From assembly GCA_048498135.1 (NCBI GenBank), contig JBEHYO010000022.1, positions 1 through 42,275 on the forward strand: DNA of 42,275 nucleotides, read 5' to 3'. Under the pieces are notes generated by a model. That model was not told where the DNA came from, ran no database searches, and was given only the letters and a program-made list of their open reading frames with translations. This stretch comes from Dokdonella_A sp937902695. Its GTDB lineage: Bacteria; Pseudomonadota; Gammaproteobacteria; Xanthomonadales; Rhodanobacteraceae. Of this stretch, positions 34,493 through 42,275 are shown in pieces. Position 1 is the first letter of the stretch; every line of letters starts with the position of its first letter. Position numbers and translations under genes: made by a program.

Positions 34493-34753
34493 TCAGGCGC
34501 GCCGGGCGGATTTCTTGCGTGCCGCCTTGCGCGCGGTCTTGCGGCCGGTTTTCTTCGTCGCGGTTTTCCTGCCCGCGGTCTTCTTGCTCGCGCTGCGTTT
34601 CCTGGCACCGCCGCCTTCTTGCTTGTTGACGGTTGCCCATGCGCGCTTCGCCGCGGTCTTCTTCGAGACGCCGCGCTTCTCGTAGCCTTTTTCGATATGC
34701 GCGGCCTTGCGTTTCTGCCGGCTGGAATAGCTCGATTTGTCGCCGCGGGGCAT
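34493..34753 (-). CDS. Small basic protein with histone-H1-like tail
   Basis: An 86-residue, strongly basic protein. Residues 1-50 (MPRGDKSSYSSRQKRKAAHI..., EKGYEKRGVSKKTAAKRAWA, TVNKQEGGG) match a small family often labelled plasmid stabilization protein; that label is weakly founded. Residues 51-86 are almost only K, R, A, T and S (KKTAGRKTATKKTGRKTARK) like H1/AlgP tails, which bind DNA non-specifically. GGAG precedes the ATG. The gene is single and opposite to the neighbouring genes. A nucleoid-associated role is inferred. Confidence 0.85.
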   Translation of the reverse strand: MPRGDKSSYSSRQKRKAAHIEKGYEKRGVSKKTAAKRAWATVNKQEGGGARKRSASKKTAGRKTATKKTGRKTARKAARKKSARRA

Positions 34754-34925
34754 GACGTACTCCTGCTGTGGCCTCGGATTGGCCGGAATGTGCAGGGCAG
34801 GGTTCGTCCGCGGCATGAATGGAGCGGCCGTCGGCGCGATCGATTCAGGACGCGTTCGCCGACAGGTTGATTCGGCCGTCCGCGGAGGGACAATGGGGCA
34901 ACCGGGCTCAACCACGGAGCGTGCG

Positions 34926-35750
34926 ATGCCGAACATCGGGCGCAACAACTTCACCGTGCTCGCCGATTACGCCGCAGCCACAGCGAAGATCCCCGGCGCC
35001 AGGCGCTGCCTCGCATTCGGCGATTCGTGGTTCCAGTATCCGCCGCGCCCGATCGACATCGAGAAGCAGCTCGCACGCGCGTTCAAAGGCACGCTGTTCC
35101 TCAACGAAGCCGTGCCCGGGCGCGACAGCGCGCAGTGGAAGCTCAGCCTGCCGCGCGTGCAGCGCGAGATCGGCACGTTCCGTTTCGACGCGATCATCCT
35201 TTCGAGCGGCGGCAACGACGTCGTCGGCGACGAGCTGCTCGAATACGTGAAGACAGCGGCACAGGCGCAGTCGGCCGGATCGACGAACTGGGGGCCGATT
35301 CCGCCGGAGGTGCTCGATCACGTCAGGCTCGAGCTCTTCGAGCACGCGCTAAGCTATGCGATCGCCGATTTTCGCGAGATCGTACAGTACCGGAACATGT
35401 ACTCGCCGGGCACGATCGTCTTCGTGCACACGTACGACTACATCTACCCGAGCGGCGATCCGTTCACGCTCGGCCCGGTCACGGTCGGGCCGTGGGCGAA
35501 GCCGGCGCTCGACGCGGTCGGGCTCACCGATCCCGGCCGGCAGCGCATCGTCACCAGCTGGCTGCTCGATCAGTTCGCGGCCGCGCTGCAGGCGTTTGCA
35601 TCGCAGAACGCGAACGTGCGCGTCGTCGACTCGCGCGGCACGCTGACGTCCAGGCGGCAGTGGCAGAACGAGATCCATCCGACCAGGTCCGGGTTCGCGC
35701 TGATCGCGAATGCGTGCTGGGTACCGGCGCTGACCGGCATCCTGACCTGA
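34926..35750 (+). CDS. SGNH/GDSL-family hydrolase-like protein
   Basis: A 274-residue protein with the SGNH layout: block I FGDSWFQYPP (about residue 34), the block III motif SSGGNDVV, and block V NEIHPTRSGFALIANACW near the C-terminus. The usual Asp of the DxxH dyad is Asn in this block, as I recall for some relatives. Family members are esterases, lipases or acetyl-hydrolases. No signal peptide is seen. ATG 34926 has GGAG at good distance; ATG 34893 would add 11 residues. Function in the cell is unknown. Confidence 0.82.
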   Translation: MPNIGRNNFTVLADYAAATAKIPGARRCLAFGDSWFQYPPRPIDIEKQLARAFKGTLFLNEAVPGRDSAQWKLSLPRVQREIGTFRFDAIILSSGGNDVVGDELLEYVKTAAQAQSAGSTNWGPIPPEVLDHVRLELFEHALSYAIADFREIVQYRNMYSPGTIVFVHTYDYIYPSGDPFTLGPVTVGPWAKPALDAVGLTDPGRQRIVTSWLLDQFAAALQAFASQNANVRVVDSRGTLTSRRQWQNEIHPTRSGFALIANACWVPALTGILT

Positions 35751-36076
35751 GCACCGCCGAACGTCACCGAAGCGGGCTCGGGTCGCGCGCGCTGCGAAGG
35801 CCGCTGCGCTTGCGCGCCGGCGTGTCCGAAGCACCCGGGTAAGTAGTATTACGGATCATGCGCCTGGCACGCTTTGCTAGGCTAGCGCGGCGTCCGACGT
35901 CGTCCGCGCGCGGCGATACTCGATGCTGTTCCACAGGTGCCCCGGGGCTCTAAGTGCACGTCGCGAGCGCGGAACGTTCAAGGCACCGATTCGTGCCGTC
36001 CGAGACGCGGCCTGTGGCGCGTTCTCCGGCACGCCCTGAGCTCAGGACCGGCACGCCGGCAACTCGGAAGGCACGG

Positions 36077-37531
36077 TTGCGCGCACTCGGCGCGTGCATG
36101 GCGTCGGCGCTCGCGTTCGCCGGCGCCGGATGCACGCTGGGTCCCGACTACGTGCGCCCGCCGGTCGATACGCCCGATGCCTACCGCTTCGCCGGCTCCG
36201 CGGTGCCGGATGACGCCCTCGCCGCGCTACCCGATTGGTGGAAGGCGTTCGATGACCCCGAGCTCGATGCGCTGATCGACGAAGGTCTCGCGGCGAACCA
36301 CGATTTGCGCATCGCAACGGCACGCGTCGACGAGTTCGCCGCAACGCTCGCCGCGACGCACTCCCGGACGCTTCCGCAAGTCGGCTACGGTGCCGGCGCC
36401 GGTCGCCAGCGCGCATTCGGTGCGACCGGCGGCAATTACTCGACGCTGCTTTCGGCGAGCTGGGAAGTCGACCTGTGGGGACGGCTCCGGCGCGAGGACG
36501 AAGCGGCGCGCGCGAATCTCCTGGGCACCCGGCAGGCACGTCTTGGCGTCGCGTTGACGCTGGTTTCGGCCGTCATCTCGGGCTATGTCTCGCTGCTCGA
36601 TCTCGATCGCAGTCTCGAGATCGCGGAGGCGACCCTCGAAGGGCGCCAACGCAACGTCGCACTGTTCCGCACGCGGCTCGAGGGCGGCGCGGTATCAGAG
36701 TTCGAGATGATGCAGGTCACGGCCGAGTACGAAACCGCCGCGAGCGCGATCCCCGACCTGCGACGTGCGCTCGCGCAGCAGGAGCACGCCTTGTGCCTGC
36801 TGATCGGCCGGAATCCCGGGCCGATCCGGCGCGGGCGGACGCTCGAGAAGCTCGCGACGCCGCCGGTGCCCGCCGGCCTTCCTTCCGCATTGATTGCGCG
36901 GCGGCCCGACATCATCGACTCGGAGCAGCAGCTGGTCGCGGCGAATGCGTTGATCGGCGCGGCGCGCGCGCTGTATTTCCCGACGCTTTCGCTCACGGCT
37001 TCCGGCGGCAGCGCCAGCCGCGAGCTCGACGACCTCTTCAGCGGCCCGGCACGCAGCTGGTCGTTCGCGGGCCGGCTGCTCGGGCCTCTCTTCGCGGGTG
37101 GCGCCATCGACGCGACGAACCGCCAGGCGGAAGCGCGCCGCGAGCAGGCGCTCGAAGCGTATCTGCAGACGATCCAGAACGCGTTTCGCGATGTCGACGA
37201 TGCGCTGATCGCGATCCAGACCCGGCGTGCGCTCATCGCATCGCTCGAGCGCCAGGTCGTCGCGCTGCGGCGCGCCGTGGATCTCTCGCGCGAGAGATAC
37301 GACAACGGCTACGCCGACTATCTCGACGTGCTCGATACCGAACGCAGCCTGTTCTCGTCGGAACTGTCGTTGAGCGCCGCGCGCGGCGACGGCTACCGCG
37401 CGCTCGTCGATCTGTACCGCGCGCTCGGCGGCGACTGGATCGGCGAGGTCGCGCCGTTCCCCGTGTCGCAGGAGCACGCGCCTCCCGGTGGTGCCGGGGC
37501 GACACGCATGGCGGATGTGTCACACCCGTGA
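36077..37531 (+). CDS. Efflux outer-membrane factor lipoprotein (NodT/OMF family)
   Basis: A TolC-like outer membrane channel of about 484 residues, first gene of a tripartite exporter. A lipobox-like FAGAGC places the lipid-carrying Cys about residue 19, and the next residues TLGPDYVRPPVDTPDAYRF are typical. The two OEP repeats are visible (WEVDLWGRLRREDEAARANL; LDLDRSLEIAEATLEGRQRN; GGAIDATNRQAEARREQALE). The start is uncertain: TTG 36077 follows a strong GGAAGG with 5-bp spacing and gives a short lipoprotein signal, whereas GTG 35954 would add 41 residues. The stop overlaps the start of the adaptor gene (GTGA), so the operon is coupled. Confidence 0.9.
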   Translation: MRALGACMASALAFAGAGCTLGPDYVRPPVDTPDAYRFAGSAVPDDALAALPDWWKAFDDPELDALIDEGLAANHDLRIATARVDEFAATLAATHSRTLPQVGYGAGAGRQRAFGATGGNYSTLLSASWEVDLWGRLRREDEAARANLLGTRQARLGVALTLVSAVISGYVSLLDLDRSLEIAEATLEGRQRNVALFRTRLEGGAVSEFEMMQVTAEYETAASAIPDLRRALAQQEHALCLLIGRNPGPIRRGRTLEKLATPPVPAGLPSALIARRPDIIDSEQQLVAANALIGAARALYFPTLSLTASGGSASRELDDLFSGPARSWSFAGRLLGPLFAGGAIDATNRQAEARREQALEAYLQTIQNAFRDVDDALIAIQTRRALIASLERQVVALRRAVDLSRERYDNGYADYLDVLDTERSLFSSELSLSAARGDGYRALVDLYRALGGDWIGEVAPFPVSQEHAPPGGAGATRMADVSHP

Positions 37532-38721
37532 CGGAAACGACGAGAAAGGACATGCCAGACGCGCCGCCCGCCGATCACGACGCATCCCGCGCAGCCTCCG
37601 GTGTGCAGCCTGCAGAGGCTGCCCAGCGGCCGGCACCGGCTGACGCAGCTGCGCGACGCGTGCGCAGGATCGTGCGCGTCACGATCGGCGTGCTGCTGGC
37701 ACTCTTCGTCTACCACCTCTTTGCCGACCGCATCACGCCGTATACCGCGCAGGCGACCGTCGATACGTTTCTCGTGCAGATCGCGCCCGAGGTCAGTGGA
37801 CCCGTGATTTCGGTGGACGTGCCGGACAACCGCGAGGTGAAGAAAGGGCAGGTGCTGTTCCGCATCGACCCCGCACCGTTCGAGATCGCGTTGCGCGCGG
37901 CGGAAGCCAACCTCGCCGTCGCCACGCAAACCGCCGAGGCCTCGGCCGCGGACGTGCGTGTCGCGGACGCGCAGCTCAGGCGTCAGCATGTCGATCTTGC
38001 CGCGAGCGAGCAGCTCGGCAAGATCGTGCTGGACCTCTCGGCCAAGAAGGCGTTGTCGGAGACCTCGGCGATCCGCGCGCGCGCGGACATCGCCAAGACG
38101 CGCGCCGACATCACGCGCGCCGAAGCGGAGGCGCAACGCGCGCGGATCCGCATGGGCGAGGCCGGCGACGGCAACGCGCAGGTGCGCCAGGCGCAAACGG
38201 CAGTCGAGCAGGCGCGGCTCGATCTCGCCCGCAGCACGATCATGGCACCGGCGGACGGCGCGGTCACGAATCTGCGGCTCTCGCCGGGGCAGTTCGCGAG
38301 TCGCGGCCAGCCCGTGTTGAGCTTCATCGCCGCGGGTCCGCGCTGGGTCATGGCGGCGATGCGCGAGAACCAGCTCGGCAACATCGCGGCCGGAAATCGC
38401 GCGTACGTCGTGTTCGACGATCGTCCGGGCAGCGTCTTTCCGGCGCACGTGGAGAGCGTCGGCTGGGGCATCGCGCAAGGCGGCGAGGCTCCGACCGGAC
38501 AGTTGCCGACGCTCGATGCGCCACGGGGCTGGCTGCGCGAGCCGCAACGATTCCCGGTACGTGTCGTGCTGGATGCGTCGAGCGGAGCGGCCGGAACACC
38601 GCCGCCGGGGCGGAGCGGCGCGCAAGCCAACGTCGTCGTGCTGACGCGCGAGAGCTCGCTGATGAATCCGCTGGCGCGGCTTTGGATCGGAATCGTCGCC
38701 TTGCTGAGCTACCTGCAATGA
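37528..38721 (+). CDS. HlyD/EmrA-type membrane fusion protein
   Basis: A periplasmic adaptor of about 397 residues linking the inner membrane transporter to the outer membrane channel. A hydrophobic anchor RIVRVTIGVLLALFVYHLFA lies at about residues 48-67. Then come the N-terminal barrel/lipoyl half (VDTFLVQIAPEVSGPVISVD...KKGQVLFRIDPAPF), a long Ala-rich coiled-coil hairpin (about 130-250) and the second lipoyl half (LARSTIMAPADGAVTNLRLS). The start is GTG 37528 because it overlaps the upstream stop; ATG 37552 is the alternative. The stop overlaps the ATG of the next gene (ATGA at 38718-38721). Confidence 0.92.
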   Translation: MTETTRKDMPDAPPADHDASRAASGVQPAEAAQRPAPADAAARRVRRIVRVTIGVLLALFVYHLFADRITPYTAQATVDTFLVQIAPEVSGPVISVDVPDNREVKKGQVLFRIDPAPFEIALRAAEANLAVATQTAEASAADVRVADAQLRRQHVDLAASEQLGKIVLDLSAKKALSETSAIRARADIAKTRADITRAEAEAQRARIRMGEAGDGNAQVRQAQTAVEQARLDLARSTIMAPADGAVTNLRLSPGQFASRGQPVLSFIAAGPRWVMAAMRENQLGNIAAGNRAYVVFDDRPGSVFPAHVESVGWGIAQGGEAPTGQLPTLDAPRGWLREPQRFPVRVVLDASSGAAGTPPPGRSGAQANVVVLTRESSLMNPLARLWIGIVALLSYLQ

Positions 38722-39785
38722 GCGCCGAACGGGCCCGCCCGCACATCGATGCGCACGACGAGCGCGCGTTGCACGCGACGCTGCGGTTCGCCGTCGCGGT
38801 CACCGCGGCATTCGTGCTCAGCGAATGGCTGCGATGGGCGCCGACGTTCATGGCGCCGGCGCTGGTTGCCGTACTGCTTGCAAATCTGCCGATACGACCG
38901 CCGCTCAGGATGTCGGTGGCGCTGGTCGTCACGATGGCGGGTGCGGCCTTGTTCGCGTTCGCGCTCGCGGCGCTGCTGCGCGGCACGCCGATCGTGCTGT
39001 TCGGCCTGATTTCGCTTTGCATGTTCCTCGCCTTCCACGTCATGGCGAGCGGACGCATGCGCCTTCCGGCGATGCTGCTGCTGATCTGTCTCGGAACGAT
39101 TCCGGTCGTCGTGATGATCGCTCCGGTCGGCGCCGGAATCCTGCCGGTCGCGCTGATCCGCGGCATTGCGCTGGCCGTGCTGGCGATCGCCGCGGTCTAC
39201 GTGGCGTGGCCTTGCGCGCCCGAGCCCAGACCCGCGACGGCGAGGCCGATGGCCGATGCCTCGCCGTTCGCGATCGCGGCGGTGTCGACCGCGGTCGTCG
39301 TGCCGCTGATGCTGTTCTATCTGCTGTTCGGTCTCGCCGACGCGCTGCCGGTGATGGTCGCGACCGTCATGCTCGTCGCCAACTTCGATCTGCAGCGCAC
39401 CCGGATGCACGCGCTTGGCATGATCGTCGGCAATTTCGCCGGCGGTCTGCTCGGCCTGCTGATCCACGCGGCGCTGATGACGACGCCGTCGCTGCCGTTC
39501 CTCGCGCTGCTGCTGTTCGCCGTCATGCTCGCTTTCGGGCGGCGCATTGCGGCCGGCGGGCCCGCCGCGGCCGTGGCGCTGATCGCATGCAACACCATGC
39601 TGATCATCCTCAGCACGGCGCTCGCAGCGGATTCGGCCTCTCTGGCGCTGTGGCTGACGCGGCTCTTTCAGTTCGCGCTTGCCGCCGCGTTCGCGGTCGG
39701 CATGATGAATCTCATCTGGCATCGCGCAGCATGGAGCAGCGCAGCCCGGCTCGATGCCCCGGCAGCTGGCTTGCCGGGTCCTTAG
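38718..39785 (+). CDS. DUF2955/FUSC-type inner membrane transporter
   Basis: A 355-residue integral membrane protein with about ten helices in two halves: RFAVAVTAAFVLSEWLRWAP, MAPALVAVLLANLPIRP, the second half starting ISTAVVVPLMLFYLLFGLAD-like sequence at about residue 198, then VMVATVMLVANFDLQRTRMH and GMIVGNFAGGLLGLLIHAAL. Position after an HlyD adaptor, with coupled starts, and the membrane pattern fit the DUF2955 branch of aromatic-acid exporters similar to AaeB. Together with the two upstream genes this gives a complete tripartite exporter across both membranes. The substrate is unknown; aromatic acids or similar organic acids are plausible. Confidence 0.83.
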   Translation: MSAERARPHIDAHDERALHATLRFAVAVTAAFVLSEWLRWAPTFMAPALVAVLLANLPIRPPLRMSVALVVTMAGAALFAFALAALLRGTPIVLFGLISLCMFLAFHVMASGRMRLPAMLLLICLGTIPVVVMIAPVGAGILPVALIRGIALAVLAIAAVYVAWPCAPEPRPATARPMADASPFAIAAVSTAVVVPLMLFYLLFGLADALPVMVATVMLVANFDLQRTRMHALGMIVGNFAGGLLGLLIHAALMTTPSLPFLALLLFAVMLAFGRRIAAGGPAAAVALIACNTMLIILSTALAADSASLALWLTRLFQFALAAAFAVGMMNLIWHRAAWSSAARLDAPAAGLPGP

Positions 39786-39804
39786 ACTTCACAGGAGAAA
39801 CGCG

Positions 39805-40344
39805 ATGAACGCATCCACGTCCGCGTCGCCGAACAGGGCCGCGAGCGATCCCGGCCAGAAGAAACGCCTGATTCTCGGCGTTGCCGTATGGGTCGCCGGC
39901 TGGATATTCGGCGTCAGCCTCATTCCGGTCGTCAATGCCTCGGGTCTCGCCGACGGACTCAAGACGACGCTCAATGGCGTGCTGCTGATCGGCTTTCCGA
40001 AACTGTTCCTGGTGATCGCGGTCGCGATCATGGGCAAGCCGGGCTTCGCGTATCTCAAATCGCTGATTGCCGCGCGGTTCCGGCGCTTCGCGCCGCCGGC
40101 AACGGTGAGCCCCGTGCGATACCGCATCGGACTGGTCCTCTTCGTCGGCGTGATCGTACTGAGCTCGGTCGGCGACTATCTTGCGGCCGATGTCATCCCG
40201 ATGCGCCAGCAGCACCCGCGCCTGATCGCGATGACCGGCGACCTGTTGCTCGTGGTGAGCCTGTTCTTGCTGGGTGGCGATTTCTGGGACAAGCTGCGCG
40301 CGCTGTTCGTCCGTGAAGCGAGAGCGGTGTTTCCGGCGAAGTAA
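39805..40344 (+). CDS. Conserved membrane protein downstream of the efflux operon
   Basis: A 179-residue protein with about four hydrophobic segments: LILGVAVWVAGWIFGVSLIP, GVLLIGFPKLFLVIAVAIMG, IGLVLFVGVIVLSSVGDYLA and MTGDLLLVVSLFLLGGDFW. The start ATG 39805 has a good ACAGGAGA ribosome-binding site, 20 bp after the transporter gene, which suggests it belongs to the same operon. The combination MGKPGFAYLKSLI and FLLGGDFWDKLRALF is one I have seen in other small transporter-associated proteins. No function is assigned. Confidence 0.8.
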   Translation: MNASTSASPNRAASDPGQKKRLILGVAVWVAGWIFGVSLIPVVNASGLADGLKTTLNGVLLIGFPKLFLVIAVAIMGKPGFAYLKSLIAARFRRFAPPATVSPVRYRIGLVLFVGVIVLSSVGDYLAADVIPMRQQHPRLIAMTGDLLLVVSLFLLGGDFWDKLRALFVREARAVFPAK

Positions 40345-40481
40345 CGTCATGAGCGGACGCATCGCCGATCTCCGCAGAGAACCATCCCGCGGTGGACCCC
40401 CACGCGGGCGGCCCGTCCGCGCACGATTCGGTGCAGACAACGGTTCCGATGCGCTGCCCAGCCCGCCGGCGACCAGCATGC

Positions 40482-40728
40482 TCACCAGCGCAGCGGTCGC
40501 GCGTTGACGCCGAGGTCGCGGAGAAACGACAGGCTTGCTGCGTCGTGGCCGACCACATAGCCGTACAGGTTGATCGCGAACAGCGGCAGCCAGGCGACGA
40601 CGAGCGCGATCACATGCGCCGGTTGAGCGCCGAGCGATCGCGCGCGCCGATCAGGTGCAGCCGCCGCAGCACGGCGACGTGCGCCGGCTCGGCGAATAAC
40701 GCGCGTTCGCCGATGGCCGTGTCACGTG
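40482..40728 (-). pseudogene. Frameshifted fragment of a membrane protein
   Basis: Minus-strand sequence with coding composition in two different frames. Frame one reads ERALFAEPAHVAVLRRLHLI then GARDRSALNRR and stops near 40618. A second frame then reads AHVIALVVAWLPLFAINLYG, YVVGHDAASLSFLRDLGVNA and RPLRW before a stop at 40482-40484. Both frames have G/C-rich third positions, so this is one gene broken by a frameshift and cut at its 3' end. It would be the N-terminal part of a multi-helix membrane protein. The rest of the 398-bp gap (40345-40481) shows nothing clear. Confidence 0.5.
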
Positions 40729-40742
40729 CGCGGCGGCCCGGC

Positions 40743-41555
40743 TCAGAAGTGCCAGGTCAGTCCGAGCGAGGGTCCGCTGAGATCGACATGGCGCACCAGC
40801 TCGCTGTCGCCCTGATCGTAGTGCACCCAGCGCCAGTCGAGCCCGAGGTCGCCCCAGGTCCATGCGTAGCCGACGCCGATCTGCAGGGTCGACGTGAGAT
40901 CGGAATCGCCGGTACCGACGTCGGCGTAGTAGGGCACGTACCACCCCGTCGTGCCGTTCTGCCACCGTCCGCGCAGGCCGATGATCGCGTTCGAGAAGTG
41001 CGAGTTGCCGGCGACCTTGCCCGAGTTCGCGATGTCGAGATTGCCGCCGCCGCCGGACAGCGTGAAGTCCCATTTGACGTTGGTCTTGACCCAGAAATAG
41101 CGGCCGCCGAAGACGAGATCGGTGTATCCGGACGGGCTATGGGTCAGCGTGTAGAGGCCGGCGAGCGTGATCAGACCGCCCTTGAAGTCCCAGCGCGTAT
41201 TGAGCGCGGCGTCGACGTGCTGGCCGCCGATCGAGCGGAACGTGCCTTCCTGGTTCGAGAACTTGACCCAGTCGCCGTCGCCGTAGAAGCCCCAGTCGCC
41301 GTTGTGCGTATCGAACGACAGCATCAGCGCGCCGCGCAGGTTGTCCAGGATGTCCGTGTTCGACTTGCTTACCGCGGTGCCTGTATCGACCGGCACGCCG
41401 AGTTCGGCGTCGACGCCAGGCAGCCAGCCGTAGATCGTGAACGACGAGCGCCATCCGTCGTCGGCATGCGCCGCCGGGACGAACGATGACGCGGCGAGTG
41501 CGAGGGCAAGCCGGGCCGCGCGCGTCAGGCACGTTGTATTCGCATCGGGGAGCAT
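40743..41555 (-). CDS. Outer-membrane beta-barrel protein
   Basis: A 270-residue exported protein. Signal peptide with core LTRAARLALALAASSFVPAA and cleavage near AHA-DDG. Then alternating amphipathic strands: SSFTIYGWLPGVDAELG, DNLRGALMLSFDTHNGDWGF, GRYFWVKTNVKWDFTLSG, HFSNAIIGLRGRWQNG and GVGYAWTWGDLGLDWRWVHY. It ends SGPSLGLTWHF, with the terminal Phe recognised by the BAM machinery in Gram-negative outer membrane proteins. The start is ATG 41555, chosen for the signal peptide. Channel or lipid role is unknown. Confidence 0.85.
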   Translation of the reverse strand: MLPDANTTCLTRAARLALALAASSFVPAAHADDGWRSSFTIYGWLPGVDAELGVPVDTGTAVSKSNTDILDNLRGALMLSFDTHNGDWGFYGDGDWVKFSNQEGTFRSIGGQHVDAALNTRWDFKGGLITLAGLYTLTHSPSGYTDLVFGGRYFWVKTNVKWDFTLSGGGGNLDIANSGKVAGNSHFSNAIIGLRGRWQNGTTGWYVPYYADVGTGDSDLTSTLQIGVGYAWTWGDLGLDWRWVHYDQGDSELVRHVDLSGPSLGLTWHF

Positions 41556-41769
41556 GGTCGGGACCTTCGGATGGTTGAGGTATTGGTGCGGCTCGTCGGC
41601 GCGGCGGTAACCTTGTCGTTGCCGCCGATGCTCGCTGCGACAGCGTATGCCGGCCGCGATCGCCCCGCTATACGTACTTTTGCTTAAGCCGTTACCGCAT
41701 AAATGCGCTGGTGAATCCGCCTCGCGGCACGCCAAGCTTGGCGTTCGCGACGGTCGCGGGAGTCTCAAG

Positions 41770-42269
<500 letters not shown>

Positions 42270-42275
42270 GAGAGA

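Overview
The window is about 42 kb of G+C-rich (roughly 67-69 %, estimated by eye) bacterial chromosome with densely packed genes, strong G/C at third codon positions and long meaningless antisense reading frames. The order kdsB - low-molecular-weight phosphatase - uvrC - pgsA - tRNA-Gly - tRNA-Cys is what I remember from Xanthomonas and relatives. With the ispG type, the TolB/TPR membrane protein, collagen-like and delta-60-repeat secreted proteins, and secreted proteins ending in F-x-x-x-F-E, this points to Gammaproteobacteria, Lysobacterales (Xanthomonadales), perhaps a Rhodanobacteraceae-like genus. This assignment is inference.

Layout. 1-5035: truncated xseA, a phospholipase D/cardiolipin synthase-like protein and, divergently, an acetyl-CoA hydrolase/transferase. 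5043-12421: a secreted delta-60 repeat protein, a FUSC membrane protein, a PilZ-like protein coupled to ispG, and a secreted beta-helix protein. The two secreted proteins have unrelated folds but the same C-terminal octapeptide pattern. 12785-15171: a DMT-family exporter coupled to a small anchored protein, and kdsB divergent from them. 15314-17090: small accessory genes (VOC protein and three hypotheticals) that split the usual kdsB-phosphatase pair. 17358-21828: phosphatase coupled to a thioredoxin-NHL protein resembling NHLRC2, then uvrC-pgsA, with two different REP-type inverted repeats. 21936-23619: tRNA-Gly with a near-consensus promoter, then two almost identical tRNA-Cys genes with a nitronate monooxygenase gene between them. 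23647-25186: a two-gene operon for a collagen-like secreted protein and a small secreted partner, with a textbook terminator. 25823-34753: an orphan MacB/ADOP permease, an M20 dipeptidase, small membrane and hypothetical genes, an ATP-dependent DNA ligase, a TolB/TPR protein and a basic histone-H1-tailed protein. 34926-40344: an SGNH hydrolase and a translationally coupled tripartite efflux operon (OMF lipoprotein, HlyD adaptor, DUF2955/FUSC-type inner membrane protein) plus a membrane protein. 40482-42275: a frameshifted membrane-protein remnant, an outer-membrane beta-barrel protein and a truncated DUF3300 gene. The last gene runs into a 37-base G homopolymer that is most likely a sequencing or assembly artefact.

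Most of the window is housekeeping or ordinary accessory content. I see no CRISPR array, prophage, transposase or recognisable defence cluster. The best leads for something undescribed are the shared F-A-A-x-F-E terminus on two secreted proteins, the collagen-like operon, the PilZ-like gene coupled to ispG, and the tRNA-Cys duplication around a metabolic gene.
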